A stretch of 7,943 nucleotides of DNA from Saprospiraceae bacterium (GTDB lineage: Bacteria; Bacteroidota; Bacteroidia; Bacteroidales; JAIPBB01): positions 1 through 7,943 of the forward strand of contig JAIPBB010000254.1 of assembly GCA_021739805.1 (NCBI GenBank). Reading direction: 5' to 3'. The position numbers and the translations under genes were made by a program. The first letter of the stretch is position 1. The number at the start of each line of letters is the position of its first letter. The notes under the pieces were generated by a model, which was not told where the DNA came from, did not search any database, and worked only from the letters and a program-made list of their open reading frames with translations. Positions 1 to 5,438 of the stretch are shown here, piece after piece.

Positions 1-137
1 GGGAATACTTTTGATCATTTTTCCCTTTTTGTGGGGAATACTTTTGATTCCGCAATGGGGAATACTTTTGATCACAACTGGGGATTGCTTTTGATCAATT
101 TCCCCTTTTTAGTGGGGAATCTTTTTGATCAGTGACA
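1..137. mobile_element. End of an IS21-family-type insertion sequence
   Basis: A 17-bp motif of the form GGGGAATACTTTTGATC occurs five times in the same orientation: about 1-16 (cut at the window edge), 33-48, 57-73, 80-96 and 114-130, with small changes in the later copies. The outermost copy is followed by AGTGACA, so the element would end in TGACA at 137 and its reverse complement would begin TGTCA. IS21-family elements have multiple direct repeats of this size at both ends, bound by the IstA transposase, and begin with TG and end with CA. The rest of the element, including any istA/istB genes, would lie to the left outside the window, so I cannot tell left from right end or check the target duplication. 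Confidence 0.6.
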
Positions 138-164
138 AATTCACCTTAAACAATATTTTTAAAA

Positions 165-233
165 GCATATAATGGCGTTGCCGAAAAGCGGCACCCCAGA
201 ACAAGGATGCCACTTACTAGACAACTGCCAACA
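165..233. repeat. Intergenic element B (cassette-junction-like)
   Basis: This 69-bp stretch begins GCATATAATGGCGTTG and ends CTGCCAACAT. Its left end resembles element C (3507-3574; 14 of 16 positions in the first 16 bases). Its right half, CACTTAC-(TAG)-ACAAC-(T)-GCCAA, resembles the right half of element A (979-1075). It contains a 5-bp hairpin TGCCG/CGGCA at 179-193. It lies between the insertion-sequence end and the tandem repeat. I read it as one member of a diverged family of intergenic elements between accessory genes. Function is unknown. Confidence 0.4.
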
Positions 234-335
234 TGTCCACCGACTTGTCCACCGACTTGTCCACCGACTTGTCCACCGACTTGTCCACCGAAGCTGGTTC
301 TTTAGCGTAGGTGGAAGCTTGTTTGTTGCATAGGT
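234..335. repeat. 12-bp tandem repeat (4.8 copies) with attached conserved tail
   Basis: The unit TGTCCACCGACT is repeated head to tail without mismatch at 234-245, 246-257, 258-269 and 270-281, followed by a 10-base partial copy at 282-291. Directly after comes GAAGCTGGTTCTTTAGCG and then GTAGGTGGAAGCTTG. The minus strand of this combination is open and would read as a Ser-Val-Asp-Lys array preceded by a QASTYAK-like peptide. From memory, such SVDK/ASTYAK peptides turn up as spurious ORF tails in many Bacteroidota genomes, so I treat this as a dispersed non-coding repeat, not a gene. Confidence 0.75.
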
Positions 336-499
336 GGGTAATTTTATTAAAATATTTATTTAACATAACTACTTTACAAAGCAACAAGACACGGAAGAAC
401 AAAGACTTAAATACATTAAAAAACAAGCCAAACGCCTTGGGTTTAACCTTCAGCCAATGATTACTAGTGATCATTTGTATTCGCTGGATATATTGCATT

Positions 500-781
500 T
501 TACCATGTGTGATACATGAAGACAGCACCATCTATCTTTGCTTGTTCATAGTATTTTTTGCCTTCGTTTTGGTCATCATAAAATTCATCATGAAGCATTT
601 TTGATTCTTCAAGATTTTCGATTTCCCAATTATTTTCACTAATCATATTGCTGGCAATCTCTTTTGCTTTTTGTTCTTCTATTGCATCAATCCAACAATT
701 AAAATAAGCACCTTTAACATTGCCATAGTCTTCCGATTTTTCTGTGAGTTTTGCACAATAAGTAATGAAATAGATATTCAT
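500..781 (-). CDS. Small uncharacterised acidic protein (93 aa)
   Basis: I do not assign a function. The 93-residue product is acidic and soluble, with no signal peptide or membrane segment. It opens MNIYFITYCAK, has a Tyr/Phe-Asn-Cys-Trp-Ile stretch near residues 27-31, a Glu/Asn-rich middle, and ends in FMYHTW. The aromatic and cysteine-rich pattern looks like a folded domain, not chance translation, and I have an impression of related small hypothetical proteins in Bacteroidota. The ATG at 781 lies 17 nt after the stop of the 55-aa gene at 799-966, so the two are probably one transcript. No Shine-Dalgarno sequence is obvious. About 260 bp of repeat-rich DNA follow its stop. Confidence 0.6.
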   Translation of the reverse strand: MNIYFITYCAKLTEKSEDYGNVKGAYFNCWIDAIEEQKAKEIASNMISENNWEIENLEESKMLHDEFYDDQNEGKKYYEQAKIDGAVFMYHTW

Positions 782-798
782 TGGCTTAACAATTTCGT

Positions 799-966
799 TT
801 AACTTAATTCTGTGTTCTTTTCTTTTAAGTAATGTATTTTTTTTATGTGAGACTTCTTTAAAAGTTGTTTTAAAGTGGAATCATCCAAAGACATTTTATC
901 GAATTCACCTTTTGTTGGATTTTCCTTCTTTAATTTATTCCAAGGCTCATGAATACTTCTTGACAT
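799..966 (-). CDS. Small basic protein of unknown function (55 aa)
   Basis: The open frame runs upstream to 1074, but I chose the ATG at 966. It is preceded by AAAGGGATAATAAA, a usable ribosome binding site, and the upstream codons lie inside a folded intergenic element. The 55-residue product begins MSRSIHEPWNKLKKENP and is rich in Lys, with a predicted helical middle (about residues 26-50) and no membrane segment. Its size, charge and position just upstream of the acidic 93-aa protein are what a small toxin-antitoxin-like or adaptor pair might show, but nothing in the sequence proves that. No homologue is recognised. It could also be a fragment. Confidence 0.45.
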   Translation of the reverse strand: MSRSIHEPWNKLKKENPTKGEFDKMSLDDSTLKQLLKKSHIKKIHYLKEKNTELS

Positions 967-978
967 TTTATTATCCCT

Positions 979-1075
979 TTTGGCGTATAACGACGCAGCA
1001 AATAACCGGCTTGTCCCGACACTTTTTATCAGTGCGCCCCAACTCAGAAATACCGCACTTACAAACAACGCCAAA
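979..1075. repeat. Intergenic element A: nested inverted repeats before a small gene
   Basis: The outer arms TTTGGCGT (979-986) and ACGCCAAA (1068-1075) are perfect inverted repeats of 8 bp. Inside them AGTGCG (1031-1036) pairs with CGCACT (1054-1059). On the minus strand the element ends GTTATAC (991-985), only about 20 nt before the ATG of the 55-aa gene. This is the kind of spacing seen between an integron attC right end (GTTRRRY) and the next cassette gene. A matching RYYYAAC box within 150 bp on the other side is not convincing, so I call it a folded intergenic element and not an attC site. It resembles element B at 165-233 in its right half. Confidence 0.45.
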
Positions 1076-1270
1076 GTTTATATAGACAATGATTATTTTT
1101 TTGCAATCATTGATTGCTGCAATTTAGCTAATTACGCTACAGCCGAACAGTCTCGCTCTTCGGGATCCCGCCTCCGCGGGACAATGTTTTATTTATCACA
1201 AAACTTAAGAACTGCACCAAACCCGCTTGACGAAGTTGGCTGGTTGATTTGCAAATTATAAGACGTTGCT
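1076..1270. other. Intergenic stretch with two hairpins
   Basis: No gene is seen here. GCAATCA-T-TGATTGC (1103-1117) is a perfect interrupted palindrome preceded on the plus strand by seven or more T residues. TCCCGC-CTCC-GCGGGA (1166-1181) is a GC-rich 6-bp stem with a 4-base loop in AT-rich surroundings. Neither is followed by a good U-run on the minus strand, so neither is a convincing terminator for the toxin-antitoxin operon that ends at 1271. The GC-rich hairpin resembles short dispersed hairpins I associate with Bacteroidota intergenic DNA. Confidence 0.5.
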
Positions 1271-1597
1271 CTACTCTCTCATTAGCCGGTCCTGTAATAT
1301 TTTTTGCATATCTCGACGTCCATCTAAAATGCAATGTATAAAAACTACCTTATCAATAATTTGATAAATTATTCGATATGGTTTATATGTAATATCGAGA
1401 AAATCATCAATTCCAATTAATGATAATTCCGGTGGGATATGACCACGATGAGGATACTCTTGAAGTGCGATACATTTTTCATGAAGTTTTGAATAAAGTT
1501 TTTCAGCATTTTCTAAAGAATCATTAAAAAAGACATATCGATAAATTTCAAATAAATCTTCTTCAGCAGAAAATGATAAATTAACTTTATATTTCAT
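1271..1597 (-). CDS. ParE/RelE-superfamily toxin of a type II toxin-antitoxin system
   Basis: The 108-aa product has the compact ParE/RelE fold pattern. It starts with a strand (MKYKVNLSFS), has two helices (about residues 11-47), then the EYPHRG turn, and the strand series around TYKPYRIIYQI (70-80) and VVFIHCILDGRRDMQKIL (84-101). The Pro-Tyr-Arg-Ile-Ile-Tyr and Ile-Leu-Asp-Gly-Arg-Arg-Asp motifs near the C-terminus are typical of ParE-like members. The family poisons DNA gyrase (ParE) or cuts mRNA on the ribosome (RelE); the motifs favour ParE, but the target cannot be read from sequence. I chose the ATG at 1597 because family members begin at this strand. The ATG at 1621 would add eight unlikely residues. 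The start overlaps the antitoxin gene by 11 nt, implying translational coupling. Confidence 0.85.
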   Translation of the reverse strand: MKYKVNLSFSAEEDLFEIYRYVFFNDSLENAEKLYSKLHEKCIALQEYPHRGHIPPELSLIGIDDFLDITYKPYRIIYQIIDKVVFIHCILDGRRDMQKILQDRLMRE

Positions 1598-1883
1598 TTT
1601 GATCTCGTTTAAAAGAATCAATTCTATTTCTAACTTTTCCGAATGACTTCTCTATTGGACGATAATTTCCTTTCTTAATTTCCTTGCCGCTTATGGCTAG
1701 AATTTTCAACATCGCCAAACTTTCTTGTGTTTTCTCATACACTTTGACATCTTGTAAAATTACTTTCGCTTCCCCATTGTGTGTAATTATCAATGTTTTT
1801 TGATTTTCGTATACATCGCGAACAACTTCGGAGGCATGAGTTTTAAGATAACTTATTGGTTTTACAGCTTCACTAAATTTCAT
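1587..1883 (-). CDS. Phd/YefM-family antitoxin
   Basis: The 98-aa product matches the Phd/YefM layout. An N-terminal DNA-binding half contains MKFSEAVKPISYLKTHASEV (1-20) and the strand pair around QKTLIITHNGEAKVILQDV (28-46). A Tyr-Glu-Lys-Thr-Gln-Glu-Ser-Leu segment (49-56) follows, then a charged C-terminal tail that in this family wraps and neutralises the toxin. The ATG at 1883 is preceded by AAAGGTGAAAA, a good ribosome binding site. It is the first gene of the operon, with the ParE/RelE toxin overlapping its 3' end. A palindromic operator lies 21 nt upstream, as expected for antitoxin-mediated autorepression. The tail (KKGNYRPIEKSFGKVRNR) is unusually basic for such a tail. Confidence 0.88.
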   Translation of the reverse strand: MKFSEAVKPISYLKTHASEVVRDVYENQKTLIITHNGEAKVILQDVKVYEKTQESLAMLKILAISGKEIKKGNYRPIEKSFGKVRNRIDSFKRDQNEI

Positions 1884-1903
1884 TTTTCACCTTTATTTTG
1901 TTC

Positions 1904-1930
1904 GACTATAATATAGTCTTTATTATAGTC
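1904..1930 (-). promoter_or_regulatory. Operator/promoter of the Phd-ParE operon
   Basis: GACTATA-A-TATAGTC (1904-1918) is a perfect palindrome with a one-base centre, and a third half-site TATAGTC follows at 1924-1930. Read on the minus strand, the repeats contain TATAAT-like hexamers suitable as a -10 box, so repressor binding would block the promoter. The site lies 21 nt before the antitoxin start, the expected place for Phd autoregulation. No strong -35 is visible. Confidence 0.7.
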
Positions 1931-1934
1931 TACA

Positions 1935-2444
1935 TCATTTTTTTTTTATTTCATACAAGACCGACAAACAAAGATCAGCGATTTTAATCATTTCGATTTC
2001 TTTTTTTCTCTTTAATTCCTTCAACTTCAACTCAATATTATTAAAATCATCTGTAGGCATTCCGCTACCATCCATATAAAATGCCATTGCAACTATATGT
2101 TTTTGTTGTTGTTCATTTCTTTTTAATAGTTAACTCAAAAAGAAATCTGTTTTTTGAAGAAAAAGATTTTCTAAAATAGACCCTACAGATGCAGAAATAT
2201 ATCCATCTGATTTAAATGTTAGATTAAATAAGGCAGATAAAACTAATGTGTCTCCATTTTGCACGAATGCATCAGCACTATTAAAAGTGTCAAAAACAGT
2301 GTCAGCAGGTAATTCTTTTAAATTATTCAGTTCTGCAATTAACTGATTTCTCTTTTCAGTTTTGGTTGATTGGCAAAACCCTTCAGTTAAAAAAAGAAGT
2401 TGAAAACAGACTACTAAGAGAATTTTATATTTATAAGTTTTCAT
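1935..2444 (-). pseudogene. Secreted-protein gene split by an in-frame TAA
   Basis: The frame opens at ATG 2444 with a signal peptide: Lys-rich start, hydrophobic core ILLVVCFQLLFLTEG, then a Bacteroidota-style FCQ cleavage site near residues 23-25. It runs to a TAA at 2130-2132 after 104 codons. Directly after this TAA the same frame stays open for 64 more codons (LLKRNEQQQKHIVAMAFYMD, later a Lys/Glu-rich helix) to a TGA at 1935-1937. The second part is too long and too protein-like to be chance, so the likeliest reading is one gene of about 168 residues broken by a nonsense change. Programmed readthrough or a genuine 104-aa protein are alternatives. The family is not recognised. The 3' end reaches the operator region of the Phd-ParE operon. 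No clear ribosome binding site is seen. Confidence 0.6.
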
Positions 2445-2726
2445 ATTACTATATCATTCGTCCCAACGATCTTTATCTTTCCACCTGAAAAAAAAAGTAA
2501 TTACAGACCATATTTATAGTGTGCCCTTTTTCTCCAAACTTTATTTTAGTTTCTCACAAAAAAATAAGGCGTCCATTTTATGAATACCAAAGTTATAGAA
2601 GAAAAAAGGCACTTTGTAACTTTTTAGAATCGATCCCGCCTAATTGAGGCATCCATATACCTCTTTCACAAAATTTATTTCTATCTGCTATCTATTCGGC
2701 ATAACTTGTTATGTGCAAAACAATAG
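2445..2726. other. Intergenic stretch with a long imperfect inverted repeat
   Basis: I see no gene here. GTGCCCTTTTT (2521-2531) and AAAAAAGGCAC (2602-2612) form an 11-bp inverted repeat with one mismatch, 70 bp apart. GAGG/CCTC at about 2646-2663 can form a small stem. At 2705-2716 the plus strand reads CTTGTTATGTGC, which recurs almost exactly at 3769-3780. Its minus-strand form (GCACATAACAAG) lies about 31 nt after the higA stop codon. Confidence 0.4.
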
Positions 2727-2744
2727 AATCCCTTCACAAGGATT
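2727..2744 (-). terminator. Possible terminator of the higBA operon
   Basis: AATCCCTT-CAC-AAGGATT forms a 7-bp stem with one bulged base. On the minus strand it begins 3 nt after the higA stop and is followed by CTATTGTTTTG, a poor but T-rich tract. Position is right for a terminator; the U-run is weak. Confidence 0.4.
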
Positions 2745-2746
2745 AT

Positions 2747-3115
2747 TTACTTCGTTAATTGATAATTAGATACTAGTATTGAGGCAGATAAATGTAATTT
2801 TTTTTCTAGTTCTCTTATCATATCTACTGTTAATCTTTTCTTTTTATTTAATACTTCTGAAACTCTGCTTTTACCTCCAATTATTCCCACTAAATCTTTC
2901 TGTTTAATGTTCATTTCTTCCATTCGAATTTTGATTGCCTCAATTGGATCCGGGGCTTCTATCCGATAATATTGATTTTCATAATTTTCGATTAACAATG
3001 ATAAGATTTCTGCTTCATCACCTTCTTTGGATTCTACTGGTGCATCAAAAATCTTTTCAAGTCTTCTAAGAGCTTTTTGATAATCATCTTCGGATTTTAT
3101 TGGTTTTATTTTCAT
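2747..3115 (-). CDS. higA: HigA-type antitoxin with C-terminal Xre helix-turn-helix
   Basis: The 122-aa product begins MKIKPIKSEDDYQKALRRLE and carries a Glu-Gly-Asp-Glu-Ala-Glu stretch (31-36) and a LIENYENQYY helix. This is the N-terminal layout I know from HigA partners of HigB toxins. The C-terminal half is an Xre-type helix-turn-helix: AIKIRMEEMNIKQKDLVGII (60-79) followed by GGKSRVSEVLNKKKRLTVDM (80-99), with the recognition helix around SRVSEVLN. It binds and neutralises HigB and represses the operon. The toxin gene is upstream with a 10-nt gap, the reversed gene order usual for hig loci. The inverted repeat in the promoter at 3454-3472 is its likely operator. Confidence 0.9.
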   Translation of the reverse strand: MKIKPIKSEDDYQKALRRLEKIFDAPVESKEGDEAEILSLLIENYENQYYRIEAPDPIEAIKIRMEEMNIKQKDLVGIIGGKSRVSEVLNKKKRLTVDMIRELEKKLHLSASILVSNYQLTK

Positions 3116-3125
3116 AATGATACCT

Positions 3126-3422
3126 CTAAATTGTCTCTGCGTTTATTTTATCATATTCAGCGTGAGTTCCTATAAATCCAATGAATGCCCACTCTCTTTC
3201 ATAATTAAATTTGACAATAAGCCTATATGAATTGCCCTTAATATTAAAAACGACTCTATTATTTTGCAACATACTTGCATTAGCATATGTTTTCTTTACT
3301 TCATTAGGATTTTTCCAATTCCAATTCCTTGCGGTTTCATACCAAGTTTTTAAATATTGTTCGCAATCAGAATGTTTTTTCCAGTATTCCCGTAATGTTT
3401 TCTTTGCAATTATACGTTTCAT
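3126..3422 (-). CDS. higB: HigB-type mRNA-cleaving toxin
   Basis: The 98-aa product is full length for the HigB family of ribosome-dependent mRNA interferases. Conserved parts visible are the basic N-terminus (MKRIIAKKTLREYW), WNWKNPNEVKKTY (34-46), the core VVFNIKGNSYRLIVKFNYE (57-75), and the C-terminal FIGTHAEYDKI (83-93), which carries conserved His, Tyr and Asp. No disabling change is seen, so it is probably active unless neutralised. It is the first gene of the operon and higA follows after 10 nt. A promoter is visible upstream; the ATG at 3422 has only a weak ribosome binding site. Confidence 0.92.
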   Translation of the reverse strand: MKRIIAKKTLREYWKKHSDCEQYLKTWYETARNWNWKNPNEVKKTYANASMLQNNRVVFNIKGNSYRLIVKFNYEREWAFIGFIGTHAEYDKINAETI

Positions 3423-3448
3423 TAACTAAAGCTTTTTCGTAAATATAG

Positions 3449-3477
3449 TAAATAGTTCTAAAAAAGAGAACTGTTAA
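3449..3477 (-). promoter_or_regulatory. higBA promoter with embedded operator
   Basis: On the minus strand TTAACA (3477-3472) and TATTTA (3454-3449) are separated by exactly 17 bp, a reasonable sigma-70-type promoter 27 nt before higB. AGTTCT (3454-3459) and AGAACT (3467-3472) are perfect 6-bp inverted arms with a 7-base centre lying in the spacer, where bound HigA would block polymerase. Confidence 0.55.
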
Positions 3478-3506
3478 AAAAATCGAGATCAATCAAACTT
3501 TGAATT

Positions 3507-3588
3507 GCACATCATGGCATTGTGCCTAAGCCAAAACGGAACTACAAACTATTAAACTGCACTAATGCCAATCCTGCCAACCGGCAGG
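3507..3588. repeat. Intergenic element C plus GC-rich hairpin
   Basis: GCACATCATGGCATTG at 3507 matches the left end of element B (GCATATAATGGCGTTG at 165) at 14 of 16 positions, and both elements end with TGCCAA about 60 bases later. Immediately after, CCTGCC-AACC-GGCAGG (3573-3588) is a perfect 6-bp hairpin of a kind I associate with dispersed Bacteroidota intergenic repeats. No coding frame is evident. Confidence 0.45.
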
Positions 3589-3780
3589 CTGGTGCTAAAA
3601 AAACTGTTGCATTGAGTCGCCCATAAAGACGCTTGTCTTTTCAGAGGCACGGCATAGCCGTATTCAAAAAGAAAATGACCACGGCTATGTTATTCAATTC
3701 TTTCAAATTTTAGAAATCTCTTTATTAACACAAATTCAGCTTTTTTCAATAGTGGTCATTTGCATGGGCTTGTTATATGC
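3589..3780. repeat. Hairpin-rich intergenic stretch with a 10-bp inverted repeat
   Basis: Small perfect stems are AAAGAC-GCTT-GTCTTT (3625-3640) and ACGGC-ATA-GCCGT (3649-3661). AAATGACCAC (3673-3682) and GTGGTCATTT (3752-3761) are perfect 10-bp inverted arms 69 bp apart. The stretch ends in CTTGTTATATGC (3769-3780), matching 2705-2716 at 11 of 12 positions. This density of folded motifs suggests a recombination or mobile-element remnant. No gene is seen. Confidence 0.45.
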
Positions 3781-3874
3781 GCTTTATAATTGAATAAAGT
3801 TTTTATTTCTTCTATTATTTTCTAAAATAATCTCTGAACTTGTTGAAGCTGAATCCCATTCCGTATTTATTGAT

Positions 3875-4240
3875 TTATTCAATTAAAACGACTTCAAAAT
3901 TTTTTATGTTTTTATCCGGATCAGCAAATGATAATAAATGTTCTAATCCTTTTGTTCTCCCTTTTTGCGGTTGTTGTAATTTATCATTATATAATATTCG
4001 TGTGCTGTTTAGAAGTAAATCATCGAAAGGTAATTCAAGAAAAAAAGTAACCGGGTACAAGTTTCAACTCCCCTTAAAGTATATATCTTAATCCAACTTA
4101 AAACAAATCTTAATTAATTTCAAACCCTTTTCCGAACTATATTTATTTTTAAAATCTGTCCAACTAATTTTGATATTTCAATTGAAGTGGACGCAAAAAA
4201 ATGGAAATGCATTTTATTTGATCTTGAAAATGTAACACTT
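3875..4240 (-). pseudogene. Decayed gene, best-preserved part 3875-4060
   Basis: From a TTG at 4060 an open frame reads YPVTFFLELPFDDLLLNS, then ...QQPQKGRTKGLEHLLSFADP, and ends NFEVVLIE at 3875. This looks like a real folded protein, but it has no ATG and TGA and TAA stops lie just upstream in frame. Further upstream, protein-like fragments lie in more than one frame: MHFHFFASTSIEIS in one, and KISWTDFKNKYSSEKGLKLI in another. This suggests a gene of roughly 120 codons with at least one frameshift and one or two stops. Downstream of 3875 two frames also stay open to about 3785, so the true C-terminus may be frameshifted too. I do not recognise the family. Confidence 0.45.
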
Positions 4241-4337
4241 CGATTCATCCCGGATTCTCCAATGGAAAATCTGGGATTAATTGTTAAGTTTTATTAATGC
4301 CTTGTTAGTTTTGTTATTTACGAAATGTACGTTTGAT

Positions 4338-5438
4338 CTACCCATTATAATCCAAAATCAACTTGTGCGTTTTGTACCAGTAGTAAAACGATGATTTATC
4401 CGGTTGTCGCTTTAATCTGTTCAGAAAATTCCAATCCGGATCTTCAATATTCCAATCCTTCATGTTTTGTCCTTGATAGTAAGTTATAGGTGTCAGATCA
4501 TTCACCAATAATTTTGTTGCTAAATAAGCGATCCTGGCAGAGGCTGGAACCGCATCATCAATTCTGAAATTGCCGGACATTAAATAACCTGTACCAAATG
4601 CCCGGATTCCTTTTTGTATTTGTGCAAACTTTGCTTTCTCTTCTGTATTTCCTCTTTCCCGTTTTGTAATTATAAGGCATGTATCAATGGTATCTTGAAG
4701 AACTCTTTCATGGGTTAAATCCGGATGCTTTTCTTTCCGGTATTCGATTTCTTGAGCTGCAAAAACTTGAAAACTACCAGCCACAGTTTCGATGTTTAAT
4801 ATTTGCTCAAAAAGTTTACTTAAATCATATAGCTGCTTGCATATTTCCATGGACGCTGACTGTCCTCCTTTTTCATATGGAATTCCGATAGTATTTGGAG
4901 CAAAAGCAGTCAGTTTATCACCGATAATAGCATCAATAGTTGGGACAATAACATTTGTTTCATCTTCTGTTTCAACCCATTTTGCTTTTATCACTTTCTC
5001 TGTTGTTTCCGGATATGCAGAATCTTCAATAAGAACATCCAAAAGTACAGTCCCGGAAAATACTCCTTTTAATGAAGATTCATATGCAAATGAATAATGT
5101 GCCTTTGGTACACCCGGTTTAAAACTTCTATGATCTTGTAATTCGAAGCCCGTAAATCTTGATGAGTCAATAACTTTTTTCAATATTGCTTCAAGCTCGT
5201 CTCTTTTTGTATCTGAGATAATATCGATGTCAATAGAAAACCGATTTCCTTCATCCAAAAGCAATACCAAACTGGTTCCACCTTTTAAAGTGAATTTCAA
5301 TCCATTTTGCTGAAGCTGCTCTAATAGATGTAATGCATAAATCATTTTTTCTAAAATATTTACATCTATTCTTCTATGTTGAGCCTGTTTTTTAAAAGAT
5401 TGCAGCCATTCTTCCGTAAAACATTTCTCTTTAAACAT
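4338..5438 (-). CDS. AbiEii-like nucleotidyltransferase toxin (type IV toxin-antitoxin)
   Basis: The 366-aa product has the motifs of the AbiEii/AbiGii (MenT-related) DNA-polymerase-beta-type nucleotidyltransferases. GGTSL (53-57) is followed by RFSIDIDII (66-74) with the metal-binding Asp pair D70/D72. A further Asp lies in TVLLDVLIE (D134). DKLTAF (174-179) carries the conserved Lys, and QLYDLSKL (202-209) a later Asp. In studied members the enzyme adds nucleotides to tRNA or uses NTPs to stop growth, which can abort phage infection. All catalytic motifs look intact. The start overlaps the upstream partner gene by 8 nt (ATGTTTAA), so translation is coupled. The length is somewhat larger than many members, with a C-terminal region (about 290-366) I cannot assign. 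Confidence 0.88.
   Translation of the reverse strand: MFKEKCFTEEWLQSFKKQAQHRRIDVNILEKMIYALHLLEQLQQNGLKFTLKGGTSLVLLLDEGNRFSIDIDIISDTKRDELEAILKKVIDSSRFTGFELQDHRSFKPGVPKAHYSFAYESSLKGVFSGTVLLDVLIEDSAYPETTEKVIKAKWVETEDETNVIVPTIDAIIGDKLTAFAPNTIGIPYEKGGQSASMEICKQLYDLSKLFEQILNIETVAGSFQVFAAQEIEYRKEKHPDLTHERVLQDTIDTCLIITKRERGNTEEKAKFAQIQKGIRAFGTGYLMSGNFRIDDAVPASARIAYLATKLLVNDLTPITYYQGQNMKDWNIEDPDWNFLNRLKRQPDKSSFYYWYKTHKLILDYNG

Noticed and set aside
234..291. CRISPR array
   Set aside because: The 12-bp units are contiguous with no spacers, so it is a simple tandem repeat. No other direct repeat with regular unique spacers was seen.
217..531. Open minus-strand frame of 104 codons with an SVDK repeat tail
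   Set aside because: The tail is the 12-bp DNA repeat read through in frame, the middle is hydrophobic AT-rich translation, and the start overlaps the better gene at 500-781. It looks like a spurious ORF.
980..1261. Plus-strand open frame of 93 codons
   Set aside because: It runs across element A and the two intergenic hairpins, has no ribosome binding site and no protein-like pattern. All convincing genes here are on the other strand.
1137..1334. Minus-strand open frame of 65 codons
   Set aside because: It overlaps the end of the ParE-like toxin in another frame and reads through the GC-rich hairpin; no coding character of its own.
3840..4091. Plus-strand open frame of 83 codons
   Set aside because: It is the antisense of the decayed gene at 3875-4240, with Cys/Phe/Ser-rich shadow composition.
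4679..5097. Two overlapping plus-strand open frames
   Set aside because: Both lie opposite the intact AbiEii-like gene and have no features of real genes.
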